This document shows, one piece after another, positions 1 through 8,595 of a stretch of DNA of 21,797 nt. This stretch comes from an uncultured Oscillospiraceae bacterium (GTDB taxonomy: Bacteria > Bacillota > Clostridia > Oscillospirales > Acutalibacteraceae). Below the pieces are notes generated by a model, which saw only the letters and a list, made by a program, of their open reading frames with translations, was not told where the DNA came from and did no database searches. The stretch's first letter is position 1; every line of letters starts with the position of its first letter. Both the position numbers and the translations under genes were made by a program. Location of the stretch: positions 1 to 21,797 of the forward strand of contig CAJJPG010000019.1 in the NCBI GenBank assembly GCA_905193585.1, in the 5' to 3' direction.

Positions 1-194
1 CGACTTAGGGGTATTTGTCTAATGTCTACCGTCTATATCTAATGCCCGGCTTGTAACAATCCCTCCGTTTCGCTTTGCTCAACACCGTCTCGGTTGCCGC
101 CTCGGTCGGTGCTTCTGCTTTGCAGAGGTGTCCACCGGACACCCAGCTCCCTTTACACAGGGGAGCCTATGGCAGCACCATTGCAACCCCGGTT
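1..194. repeat. Palindromic intergenic repeat region
   Basis: No gene is visible here. The stretch from about 57 to 171 contains short inverted repeats: GGTGTCC (127-133) pairs with GGACACC (137-143), and GCTCC (146-150) pairs with GGAGC further on. Its edges (CCCTCCG near 62 and CTCCCTTTACACAGGGGAGC at about 147-166) resemble dispersed palindromic elements I associate with intergenic DNA of gut Firmicutes; that resemblance is from memory, not a search. It lies downstream of the minus-strand ATPase gene and its hairpins could help end that transcript, but no clear T-tract was seen. Confidence 0.45.
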
Positions 195-1271
195 TTATTT
201 TAATACCGATTTGGTGAAATCCTCGTTGAATAAATTAAGCGCCTTAAAATCCATTGCGTCGATATAGTATGCCTCCAATTTATCGTGCACCGACTTTGCC
301 TCGGCAAGGGTATGCGCGGCGGAGATTAAAAGCTCGTTTGCCGCCTTGCGGTTGAATTTCATTCTTTCGCGGCTTAAATGCAGCTTTTTAAGGCATATAA
401 ACCGTCTTGAATGTACTCTGCGTTCGTCGCTTTCAAACCTAACGTAATCGTTTTCGGTCACAATCGCCGTTTTCAGTTCGGGAATGATAATATGGTCGGT
501 TATAAGCGACGGCAGGAATGGATTTTTCAATGTTATAACCTCGTAACCGCCCGAAAGAGCGGCATTCCTCACCGCGTTTATAATTATATTTGCGGCGCTG
601 CCGTATTTATCGCTTATTATTATAAGGCGCTCTGTTTCCCGCTGTACCGTTTCGGGGAAAGAAACCGTGCCTTTCGGCGTTATTCCGCCGATAAAGCGTA
701 CCCACTCCTTTCCTACCCCGTTTTGCTTTGCGGGAATTATTTTTTTGCAGAGATTAGCCGCAAATTTTTCGGTTTTGTCGGTATCGGTGCAGGCAAGCGC
801 GGTTTTGTAGTTATCGGTAAGTATCTGTCCCGCTGCGCGCAAATATCTTGCCGCCGCCGCATGCAGCGCTTTATTTTGCAGCGTCAGCTCTATTATTCCC
901 TGTTTATTTGTTTTGAAATTCTCGTCGTTCCAGAACTCGCCGAAATTCAGAATTTTTTCGCATGCGCCGGGAAATCTCGGGTCCACCGTATGCGGCGCGG
1001 TGCCGTCCATAATAATAACCTTTTTTTCGGGCAGTATAACCGCGTCAAGCGAATCCGGGTCGGAACTGCAGGGGCAGCGCAGCGCCTTTTGTCCCGCTTT
1101 TTCCGCTTTTTCGGCAAAGCGTTTCATAAAAGAGGATTTTCCCGTACCGGGTCCGCCCTTAATAATATACGCCCGCCATTCGCCGTCGGGCAGGTAGGCT
1201 TTATCAAACTCAGAGTAAAACCCCTCGCAGGAATTTGCCGCCAAAAAGTATTTTATATTGGTTTTCTTCAT
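195..1271 (-). CDS. Tandem P-loop ATPase, PRK06851-like
   Basis: A 358-residue soluble protein of the clostridial PRK06851-type ATPase family, whose cellular role I do not know. Residues 38-47 are a good Walker A motif (KGGPGTGKSS), and residues about 85-95 (VIIMDGTAPHT) look like the family's Walker B segment. The C-terminal half repeats the fold pattern: beta strand, loop, helix (from about residue 215, SDKYGSAANIIINA), then a segment ending IIPELKTAIVTEN that matches DAVILPEKKVIIMDG of the first half. The glycine- and lysine-containing loop is lost in the second copy, so only the first half should bind ATP normally. A GGAGGGTG ribosome site lies just before the ATG. The gene is divergent from rnpB, with a 79-base gap, and appears monocistronic. 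Family assignment is from recognition; function is unassigned. Confidence 0.8.
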   Translation of the reverse strand: MKKTNIKYFLAANSCEGFYSEFDKAYLPDGEWRAYIIKGGPGTGKSSFMKRFAEKAEKAGQKALRCPCSSDPDSLDAVILPEKKVIIMDGTAPHTVDPRFPGACEKILNFGEFWNDENFKTNKQGIIELTLQNKALHAAAARYLRAAGQILTDNYKTALACTDTDKTEKFAANLCKKIIPAKQNGVGKEWVRFIGGITPKGTVSFPETVQRETERLIIISDKYGSAANIIINAVRNAALSGGYEVITLKNPFLPSLITDHIIIPELKTAIVTENDYVRFESDERRVHSRRFICLKKLHLSRERMKFNRKAANELLISAAHTLAEAKSVHDKLEAYYIDAMDFKALNLFNEDFTKSVLK

Positions 1272-1314
1272 AAATCACCCTCCAAACATTATATATTATT
1301 CCCGAAAAAAGATT

Positions 1315-1343
1315 TTGACACAATGCACCTGATGTGGTAGAAT
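1315..1343 (+). promoter_or_regulatory. rnpB promoter
   Basis: TTGACA (1315-1320) is a perfect -35 box and TAGAAT (1338-1343) a 5/6 -10 box, with 17 bases between. The predicted start, about 7 bases further on, falls at the first base of the P1 helix of RNase P RNA (1351), which supports both calls. Confidence 0.85.
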
Positions 1344-1350
1344 AAAAAAA

Positions 1351-1718
1351 GAGTCGGTCAGACGGTTGCGGGCAGAAATGTCCGAGGAAAGTCCGAGCCC
1401 CACAGGGCAGAATAGCGGCTAACGGCCGCCGAGGGTGACCTTAGGGAAAGTGCAACAGAGATATACCGCCGCAAAAGGCTTAGAATTTTTTCTTTGACGA
1501 TGTATATACATCACCCGTTTGCGGTAAGGGTGGAAAGGCGAGGTAAGAGCTCACCGATTCCGCGGGAACGCCGGAATCCTGTAAACCCTATTCGGAGCAA
1601 CGCTGAATGTAACTATACGCTTGCCCGGCGTGTTACGAAAAGCGGCTTGAGCGCAGGGAGCAATCCCGCGTCGAGATAGATAACCGTCCGCGACAGAACT
1701 CGGCTTACCGACCGACTC
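1351..1718 (+). ncRNA. rnpB: RNase P RNA, bacterial A type
   Basis: Catalytic RNA that removes the 5' leader of tRNA precursors. The universal landmarks are present in order: GAGGAAAGTCC near 1382, AGTGCAACAGAGA near 1448, GGTAAGGGTG near 1523, GGTAAGAGCTCACC near 1542, TGTAAACCC near 1580, GGCTTGAGC near 1643, and ACAGAACTCGGCTTACC near 1693. P1 is a perfect 9-bp helix (GAGTCGGTC 1351-1359 with GACCGACTC 1710-1718) and fixes both ends. The AGTGCAACAGAGA element and the P15/P16-like stem indicate A type rather than the B type of Bacillus. P3 is very short, a 5-bp stem with a GAAA loop around 1369-1383. Two features differ from E. coli: a longer hairpin domain at 1469-1524, and a P15/P16 element at 1609-1636 without a GGT motif. 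Confidence 0.96.
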
Positions 1719-1734
1719 CTTTGAAATAATATTA

Positions 1735-1776
1735 AACCCCCGCATTCAGAATTTCGTAATTCTGAATGCGGGGGTT
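1735..1776. terminator. Bidirectional intrinsic terminator
   Basis: A perfect 19-bp stem, AACCCCCGCATTCAGAATT (1735-1753) with its complement at 1758-1776, closes a 4-base loop (TCGT). The plus-strand exit is TTCTCTTATTTT and the minus-strand exit is also A/T-rich (TTTAATATTATTTC read on minus). It lies between convergent rnpB and the hydA end of the hyd operon, so it can serve both. Confidence 0.9.
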
Positions 1777-1792
1777 CTCTTATTTTCTCGGC

Positions 1793-3544
1793 TTATTTTG
1801 AATATTTCTTTCTCGGAACATAGCTTGTGTGCAAATCATGGTGAGCCTTATGACCGCCGAAGCCGTCGTACCACTCGCTGTAAAGCGCCTTTACAACGGG
1901 GGATTCGTGCGATTTACGCAGCGCCATAGAAGCGTCCTGATCGTAAAGCGCTTTAGCTCTTACAGCCTTTAAGTCAACAGTATCTCTTATATACTGCGGC
2001 TGAATCGGCTGACCGCCGCCGTTTACGCAGCCGCCGGGGCAGCCCATTATTTCAACAAACGCCCAGCCATCGGGGTTGCCGTTCTTCATTCTGTCCATAA
2101 CGCACTTGGCAGCCGCCGCGCCCGAGGCTACGGCAACCTTTATATCGCTGCCGTTAATGTTAACGGTCGCCTGTTTAAGACCCTGTGTGCCGCGCACCGC
2201 TGTAAAGTCGATATCGGTGTTATCCTTACCTGTAAGCCAGTCGTTAGCGGTTCTGAGCGCCGCCTCCATAACGCCGCCCGTAGCGCCGAATATAACCGCC
2301 GCGCCCGTATCTTCGCCGAGCGGTGAGTCAAACTCTTCATCGGGCAGATTTGTGAAGTTGATACCTGCGCGCATTATCATACGCGAAAGCTCACGGGTGG
2401 TAATGGCAATATCAACATCGGGCACGCCCGCCGCGCTCTGGTCTTCCCTGCCGATTTCAAATTTCTTAGCCGTGCAGGGCATTACCGAAACGGAAACTAT
2501 GTCTTTCGGGTCAATACCCATTTTATCGGCATAGTAGGTCTTAATAACCGCTCCCGCCATTTGCTGCGGTGATTTGCAGGTAGAAAGATGCTCTAACATA
2601 TCGGGATAATAATACTCGCAGAACTTGACCCAACCGGGCGAGCAGGAGGTTATCATCGGGAGTGTTCCGTTATTTTTTATGCGCTCAACAAGCTCGTTAG
2701 CCTCTTCCACTATTGTAAGGTCGGCGGCAAAATCGGTATCGAAAATCTTATCGAAACCGAGACGGCGCAAAGCCGCAACCATTTTGCCCTCAACATTGGT
2801 GCCTATGGGCATACCGAAACATTCGCCCAGAGTAGCGCGGATAGACGGAGCAGTCTGAACCACAACGTGCTTATCGGGGTCGGCAAGCGCCGCCCAGATT
2901 TTATCGGTATCGTCCTTTTCAACCAATGCACCTGTAGGACATACAACGGTGCACTGACCGCATGAGATACACGGAACATTTGAAAGACCAACCTCAAACG
3001 GAGTGCCTATTGCCGTATCAATACCGCGGTTGTTAGCGCCTATAACGCCTACATACTGCTCATTGCAGGCGGCAACGCAGCGGCGGCAAAGCACGCACTT
3101 GTTGTTATCCCTTACAAGGTGGGGGGTTGAAGTATCAAGCTCGTAAGTCGGCTTAAAGCCCTCAAAGGCAGATTCCTCTACGCCGTAATCGCGGCAGAGC
3201 TTTTGCAGCTCGCAGTTTGTGGAGCGAACGCAGGAAAGGCATTTTTTCTCGTGGGTAGAGAGAATAAGCTCTAAGGTGGTTCTTCTTGCTTTCTGAATTT
3301 TTTCGGTGTTGGTAAGAACCTCCATACCCTCGCTTACTGGGTAAACGCAGGCGGTAACAATGCGGAAGCCCCTGCCCTCGTTAGCCTCAACAACGCAGAT
3401 ACGGCAGGCGCCTATCTCGTTTTTCTCCTTCATAAAGCAAAGGGTGGGAATTTCAACGCCCGCAGCTCGCGCGGCGTCCAATATGGTAGAGCCTTTTTCT
3501 ACGCTTACCGAAATACCGTTTATTTTAACATTTAACATATCCAT
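1793..3544 (-). CDS. hydA: NAD-linked trimeric [FeFe] hydrogenase catalytic subunit HydA/HndD
   Basis: Catalytic subunit (583 residues) of a cytoplasmic HydABC hydrogenase, a family in which characterised members reversibly couple H2 to NAD(H) and ferredoxin by electron bifurcation. Domains in order: N-terminal [2Fe-2S] (C36, C47, C50, C66); His-Cys3 [4Fe-4S] (H98, C102, C105, C111); two [4Fe-4S] ferredoxin motifs (C150-C160 and C192-C202); the H-cluster domain; and a C-terminal small-subunit-like tail rich in His (GGHKAHHDLHT). H-cluster signatures are L1 TSCSPGW (299-305), L2 MPCTAKKFE (355-363) and L3 EIMGCPGGCVNGGGQP (498-513). L1 has Ser302 where the classical motif has a second Cys. There is no extra C-terminal [2Fe-2S] domain. 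The start is the first ATG, with GGAG 9 bases upstream. It is the last gene of the operon, 17 bases after hydB. Bifurcation is inferred from subunit make-up. Confidence 0.95.
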   Translation of the reverse strand: MDMLNVKINGISVSVEKGSTILDAARAAGVEIPTLCFMKEKNEIGACRICVVEANEGRGFRIVTACVYPVSEGMEVLTNTEKIQKARRTTLELILSTHEKKCLSCVRSTNCELQKLCRDYGVEESAFEGFKPTYELDTSTPHLVRDNNKCVLCRRCVAACNEQYVGVIGANNRGIDTAIGTPFEVGLSNVPCISCGQCTVVCPTGALVEKDDTDKIWAALADPDKHVVVQTAPSIRATLGECFGMPIGTNVEGKMVAALRRLGFDKIFDTDFAADLTIVEEANELVERIKNNGTLPMITSCSPGWVKFCEYYYPDMLEHLSTCKSPQQMAGAVIKTYYADKMGIDPKDIVSVSVMPCTAKKFEIGREDQSAAGVPDVDIAITTRELSRMIMRAGINFTNLPDEEFDSPLGEDTGAAVIFGATGGVMEAALRTANDWLTGKDNTDIDFTAVRGTQGLKQATVNINGSDIKVAVASGAAAAKCVMDRMKNGNPDGWAFVEIMGCPGGCVNGGGQPIQPQYIRDTVDLKAVRAKALYDQDASMALRKSHESPVVKALYSEWYDGFGGHKAHHDLHTSYVPRKKYSK

Positions 3545-3561
3545 TTTCTAAGGCTCCTTTC

Positions 3562-5361
3562 TTACTTTTTAATTATTGCGCCGAACGGGCAGTTAGAAAT
3601 ACAAGCGCCGCACTTGATACAAGCGGTCTGATTGATTTCGTGCGGATTTTTAATAGTACCGCTGATAGCGCCCACAGGGCAGTTACGGGCGCACTTTGTG
3701 CAGCCCTTACATTTATCGGCAATAATCGAGTAAGAAACAAGATCCTTACATACGCCGGCAGGACATACCTTATCGGTAACGTGAGCCACATATTCGTCAC
3801 GGAAGAATTTAAGGGTTGCAAGCACGGGGTTAGGCGCAGTCTGACCGAGACCGCAAAGGGAGTTCTGCTTAATGTAGTGGCAAAGCTCTTCCATTCTATC
3901 AAGGTCTTCAAGCGTGCCGTTACCCTTGGTGATTTTATCGAGCATTTCAAGCAGTCTCTTTGTACCTACGCGGCAGGGTGTGCACTTACCGCAGGACTCA
4001 TCAACCGTAAATTCAAGGAAGAATTTAGCCATATCAACCATACAGGTGTCTTCGTCCATAACAATAAGTCCGCCCGAACCCATCATACAGCCGATAGCAG
4101 TTAAGTTATCGTAATCAACCTCGGTATCAATAAGGCTTGCGGGAATACATCCGCCCGAAGGTCCGCCTGTCTGCGCGGCTTTGAACTTCTTGCCGTTCGG
4201 AATACCGCCGCCTATATCTTCAATTATGTGGCGAAGAGTCGTACCCATAGGAATTTCAACAAGTCCCGTGTGCTTTATCTTACCGCCCAGAGCGAATACC
4301 TTAGTACCCTTAGAGCGCTCTGTACCCATTGAAGCAAACCACTCTGCACCGCGAAGAATAATCTGCGGAATGTTTGCAAAGGTTTCAACGTTGTTTTCAA
4401 CAGTGGGTGAGTTGTAAAGACCCTTAACCGCAGGATACGGCGGGCGGGGTCTCGGCTCGCCGCGGTTACCCTCAATAGAGGTCATAAGTGCGGTTTCCTC
4501 GCCGCAAACGAACGCGCCGGCACCCAGGCGGATATGCAAATCAAAATCAAAGCCCGAGCCGAAAATATCCTTACCCAAAAGCCCGTATTCACGCGCCTGG
4601 TCAATAGCTATCTGCAAACGGTGAACGGCTATCGGGTACTCTGCACGAACATAAACATAGCCTTCTGTTGCGCCTATTGCGTAGCCCGCAATAGCCATAG
4701 CCTCAATTACAGAGTGCGGGTCGCCCTCTAATACCGAGCGGTCCATAAACGCGCCGGGGTCGCCCTCGTCCGCATTACATACAACATACTTCTGCGGAGC
4801 CTTATTCGGCGCGCACAAAGCCCACTTTCTGCCCGTGGGGAAGCCGCCGCCGCCTCTGCCGCGAAGACCCGAATCGGTAACGCACTTAATAACGTCCTCG
4901 GGGGTCATTTCGGTTAAAACCTTACCGAGAGCGGCGTAGCCGTCCATAGCTATGTATTCGTCGATATTCTCGGGGTTAATAACGCCGCAGTTACGAAGAA
5001 CCACGCGGTTCTGCGATTTATAGAAAGCGGTATCACCGAGGGACACGTTACCCTCAATTTCATCAGCCACGTTGCCGGTATCGTTGTAAACCAAGCGCTC
5101 AACAATACGTCCTTTAAGCAGGTGTTCCTCAACAATTTCCTTAACGTCCTCGGGGGTTACTCTGCTGTAAAAAGTACCGTCGGGATAAACGATAACAACC
5201 GGTCCCAAAGCGCAGAGACCGAAACAGCCTGTTTGTACGAGCTTTACCTCGTCCGCAAGTCCGCAGCTTTCAATATTCTCGGCAAAAGCCTTTTGAATAT
5301 CGTGGCTTCCCGAAGAAGTACAGCCGGTACCGCCGCAGATCAACACATGTGCACGAATCAT
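3562..5361 (-). CDS. hydB: NuoF-like NADH/flavin subunit HydB/HndC
   Basis: The 599-residue diaphorase subunit that binds FMN and NAD(H) in the HydABC complex. The N-terminal thioredoxin-like [2Fe-2S] domain has C9, C14, C46 and C50. The NuoF core follows, with the glycine-rich GLRGRGGGGFPTGRKW (165-180) and GAGAFVCGEETAL near 283-295 for NADH and FMN. The [4Fe-4S] motif ESCGKCTPCRVGT with a later LCGLG cysteine lies near 455-510. The C-terminal tail carries two ferredoxin-type [4Fe-4S] motifs (CKGCTKCARNCP and CIKCGACISNCP, about 550-595), an extension typical of hydrogenase-linked rather than complex I NuoF. It is 18 bases downstream of the small [2Fe-2S] gene and 17 bases before hydA, so the genes are clearly cotranscribed. 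Family assignment is secure. Confidence 0.95.
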   Translation of the reverse strand: MIRAHVLICGGTGCTSSGSHDIQKAFAENIESCGLADEVKLVQTGCFGLCALGPVVIVYPDGTFYSRVTPEDVKEIVEEHLLKGRIVERLVYNDTGNVADEIEGNVSLGDTAFYKSQNRVVLRNCGVINPENIDEYIAMDGYAALGKVLTEMTPEDVIKCVTDSGLRGRGGGGFPTGRKWALCAPNKAPQKYVVCNADEGDPGAFMDRSVLEGDPHSVIEAMAIAGYAIGATEGYVYVRAEYPIAVHRLQIAIDQAREYGLLGKDIFGSGFDFDLHIRLGAGAFVCGEETALMTSIEGNRGEPRPRPPYPAVKGLYNSPTVENNVETFANIPQIILRGAEWFASMGTERSKGTKVFALGGKIKHTGLVEIPMGTTLRHIIEDIGGGIPNGKKFKAAQTGGPSGGCIPASLIDTEVDYDNLTAIGCMMGSGGLIVMDEDTCMVDMAKFFLEFTVDESCGKCTPCRVGTKRLLEMLDKITKGNGTLEDLDRMEELCHYIKQNSLCGLGQTAPNPVLATLKFFRDEYVAHVTDKVCPAGVCKDLVSYSIIADKCKGCTKCARNCPVGAISGTIKNPHEINQTACIKCGACISNCPFGAIIKK

Positions 5362-5379
5362 TTTTTTACCTCCAATTTA

Positions 5380-6286
<907 letters not shown>

Positions 6287-6290
<4 letters not shown>

Positions 6291-7000
6291 ACCGCACCCC
6301 GCAAATAGTTTATAAGCGCCTGTGCGGCGTTTTCCCTGCCGCAGCCAAGCTCTATGTAAGCGCCGCGCTCATTTATATTCCATAAATAGTGAGCGTCGGA
6401 GCTTGTTATAATTTTTTTGCCGTATTTTTCGGCATATTCCGCTGCCTTTTCCCCGCCATGTACCTCCGCAAAAGGAAAGTACGGTTTTTCGGGGAAAAAG
6501 CCCAGCACTGCAAGCAAGCCGTTTGACTGCCTGTCAATATGTGCCGGAAAGCACACGCCGCCGTATTTTTCCACCGCCTGCGGCACTTCTTCAAGCGAAA
6601 AAGAAGTAGCGTTTATAAGCAGATAATTGTCATAACCCGTGATATTATCGTTTTCATCGGTAATACGCTGCTCCCCGAAAATATCGGGGCGGTTTTTGAT
6701 TTTTATTCTTCTTTCTTCAAGCACCTTTTCAAATTCCATAGCGCCCGAAAGTGTGGCAAACAGACAAACCGCGTGAATATCCTCTGCCGTTGTAAGCTCT
6801 GTTCCCGCCACGGGAATTATTCCGTGCCTGTAAGCCGCTTTGAAAAACGCAGGGCAGTTTTTTAGGGTATTATGGTCGGTAAGCGCCATAATATCGAGTC
6901 CGTTCAGCTCACCCATTCCCGCAATGCTGTCGGGCGTCATATCGTTATCCCCGCAGGGGGATAAGCAGGAATGAATGTGCAGATCGTAGTAATACCTCAT
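6287..7000 (-). CDS. PHP-domain phosphoesterase
   Basis: A 237-residue metal-dependent phosphoesterase of the PHP superfamily (the fold of histidinol phosphatase HisJ/HisK and DNA polymerase PHP domains). Metal-binding motifs seen: DLHIHS (6-11, H8 and H10), ALTDHN (39-44), a Glu in AGTELT near 65-70, PAHIDR near 150, and SSDAHYL near 198. The substrate cannot be told from sequence; members act on phosphate esters, and some degrade nucleotides or 3',5'-nucleoside bisphosphates. It sits between a DRTGG gene and the GHKL ATPase with 4-base overlaps on both sides, so it belongs to the hyd operon. A link to a nucleotide signal is only a possibility. Confidence 0.88.
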
Positions 7001-7320
7001 AAAAGCGAGTGAAGCGTTACCGCGGCATCATAAGCAGAACCCAAAAATGACAGTATATTAACGCCCTTTTCCTCCGCTGTTTTGCGAACGTCCGCGGGTA
7101 TTTCCACGCTCTCCGCCGCTATTATGCAGGCAGTGTCCGCAAGAGCTGCTACCGCCACAATATTGGCGTTGGACATTATGGTTATCCACGCGTCGCCCGA
7201 TTGTGCCCTGCCCATTACCCAGCTTAAAAGGTCGCCTATATAAACGCCGGTTATTTCTCTGTCCGTTTCGGGGGTTGCAACCGCGCCGAAACCGTTTTTC
7301 AAAAGGTCTTCTACCGTCAT
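6997..7320 (-). CDS. DRTGG-domain protein (second copy)
   Basis: A 107-residue protein that is essentially one DRTGG domain. The motif region is DREITGVYIGDLLSW (about 20-34), followed by alternating beta/alpha segments (AWITIMSNANIVAVAALADTA). DRTGG domains occur in regulated CBS-type pyrophosphatases and in some phosphotransacetylases, where they are thought to contribute to nucleotide binding or subunit contacts. It overlaps hydS upstream and the PHP gene downstream by 4 bases each. It is paralogous to the DRTGG protein at 9011-9367. A regulatory or ligand-sensing role is inference. Confidence 0.85.
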   Translation of the reverse strand: MTVEDLLKNGFGAVATPETDREITGVYIGDLLSWVMGRAQSGDAWITIMSNANIVAVAALADTACIIAAESVEIPADVRKTAEEKGVNILSFLGSAYDAAVTLHSLL

Positions 7321-8570
7321 TTACCGTCGCCCTCCTTGTATAAGGGACATTTTGCCCCGCAGGATTTACTTCTTACCGTGTCCTCTGCAAACGCGCGGCA
7401 GTTAGGCGCTCCGCACGCGCCGCAGTCAATACCGGGTAAGGTATCGCGCAGCTTTTGAATATCCGCCATCATCCGCATTGATTCAGCCATACTGTCGCTG
7501 AGTCTGGAAATCGGGTGATAGGTAGGTATTTCGTTGAAAATGTAGCTTTCGGGAATATAGCTTTCTTCCTTTGAAAGAAAGTTTTGCGAAACGGGCAAAT
7601 ATCTTCTTAACGTCTGCAGCCGCGCTTTTGCTATAAAGGGGTTTTGCATTGTCATAACCCCGCCTACGCAGCCGCCCGAACACGCGTTAAGCTCAATAAA
7701 TTCAAGCGGCGGTATATTGCCGTTTTCCACCTGATCAAGCACCCGTATCACGTTTTCAATTCCGTCCGCCGCTAAGTAGCTTTCGTTGAATATTGCGGTA
7801 GCCTCTCCCCCCGTGCTTGCCCAGCCAATGCCAATCATACCCGAGTTTGAAAGCGACTTTATATCCGCCTTCGGCTGCATTTTGGCTATAAGCTGAAAGT
7901 AAATATCGTTGATTGATACCACCGTATCTACCTGGCTTTTATAGCCTGCAAACCCGTTTTTAACATAGCTTACCTTGGCAGGACAGGGCGAAATAAAGCA
8001 AACGCCTATTTCCTCGTCCGTTAATTCGGGGTGTTCCCGCTTTGCCTTTTTACGGGCAAGCATTGCCGCAACTTCCATTGGCGGCAGCATATGTATAATA
8101 TTATCGGTAAGGGACGGAAAGCGCAAGCCTATAAGCCTTATAACTACCGGGCACGCCGAGCTTATAGCGGGTTTTTTAACCCCCTCGGTTTTAAGGTAAA
8201 GCCTTGTGTACGCGCTGACGAGTTCCGCCGCGGCGGAAACCTCAAACACATCGTCAAACCCGATTTTTATAAGACCGTCAAGCACATAGTCAACATCCTC
8301 TAAATTATCGAACTGACCGTATAGTGAGGGCGCGGGCAATGCGATTTTCCACTTGAATTTATCCATTGCCGAAAGCTTTTCGCAAACCGCCTTTTTCGCG
8401 TTATGCGGGCATACCCTTATACATTCGCCGCAGTCTATACAGCGGTCGGGGTCTATTGATGCATGGCCGCCCCTTATTCTTATTGCCTCCGTGGGGCAAT
8501 GCTTTAAGCACGCGGTGCAGCCGCTGCACTTTTTTTCGTCAAGGTAAACCGAATGTTCATATCTGTTCAT
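7317..8570 (-). CDS. hydS: Putative sensory [FeFe] hydrogenase HydS (TM1421-like)
   Basis: A 417-residue protein with two N-terminal [4Fe-4S] motifs (C15, C18, C21, C25 and C44, C47, C50, C54), an H-cluster-type hydrogenase domain (about 75-330), and a C-terminal Fe-S motif (CGACGAPNC...CGAKC, about 385-410). The cluster-ligand cysteines are kept: C140 in L1 (SSACP), C196 in L2 (SPCPAK) and C297/C301 in L3 (ELNACSGGC). The L1 cysteine used for proton transfer in catalytic enzymes is Ala139, and the L2 Glu is replaced. This is the pattern I recall for Thermotoga maritima HydS (TM1421), also beside hydABC, described as a weakly active putative sensor. There is no PAS, kinase or membrane domain, so output would go through neighbouring proteins. 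Expected role: H2/redox sensing for this operon, not bulk turnover. Confidence 0.85.
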   Translation of the reverse strand: MNRYEHSVYLDEKKCSGCTACLKHCPTEAIRIRGGHASIDPDRCIDCGECIRVCPHNAKKAVCEKLSAMDKFKWKIALPAPSLYGQFDNLEDVDYVLDGLIKIGFDDVFEVSAAAELVSAYTRLYLKTEGVKKPAISSACPVVIRLIGLRFPSLTDNIIHMLPPMEVAAMLARKKAKREHPELTDEEIGVCFISPCPAKVSYVKNGFAGYKSQVDTVVSINDIYFQLIAKMQPKADIKSLSNSGMIGIGWASTGGEATAIFNESYLAADGIENVIRVLDQVENGNIPPLEFIELNACSGGCVGGVMTMQNPFIAKARLQTLRRYLPVSQNFLSKEESYIPESYIFNEIPTYHPISRLSDSMAESMRMMADIQKLRDTLPGIDCGACGAPNCRAFAEDTVRSKSCGAKCPLYKEGDGK

Positions 8571-8595
8571 TTGAGCACCTGCCGAAAATATTTTT

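Noticed and set aside
411..1340. Long plus-strand open frame (309 codons) opposite the ATPase gene
   Set aside because: It is antisense to a gene with clear motifs, its translation is rich in Arg, Cys and Phe with no recognisable domain, and it runs into the rnpB promoter.
1494..1745. Short open frames on both strands inside 1494-1745
   Set aside because: They lie within RNase P RNA and its terminator.
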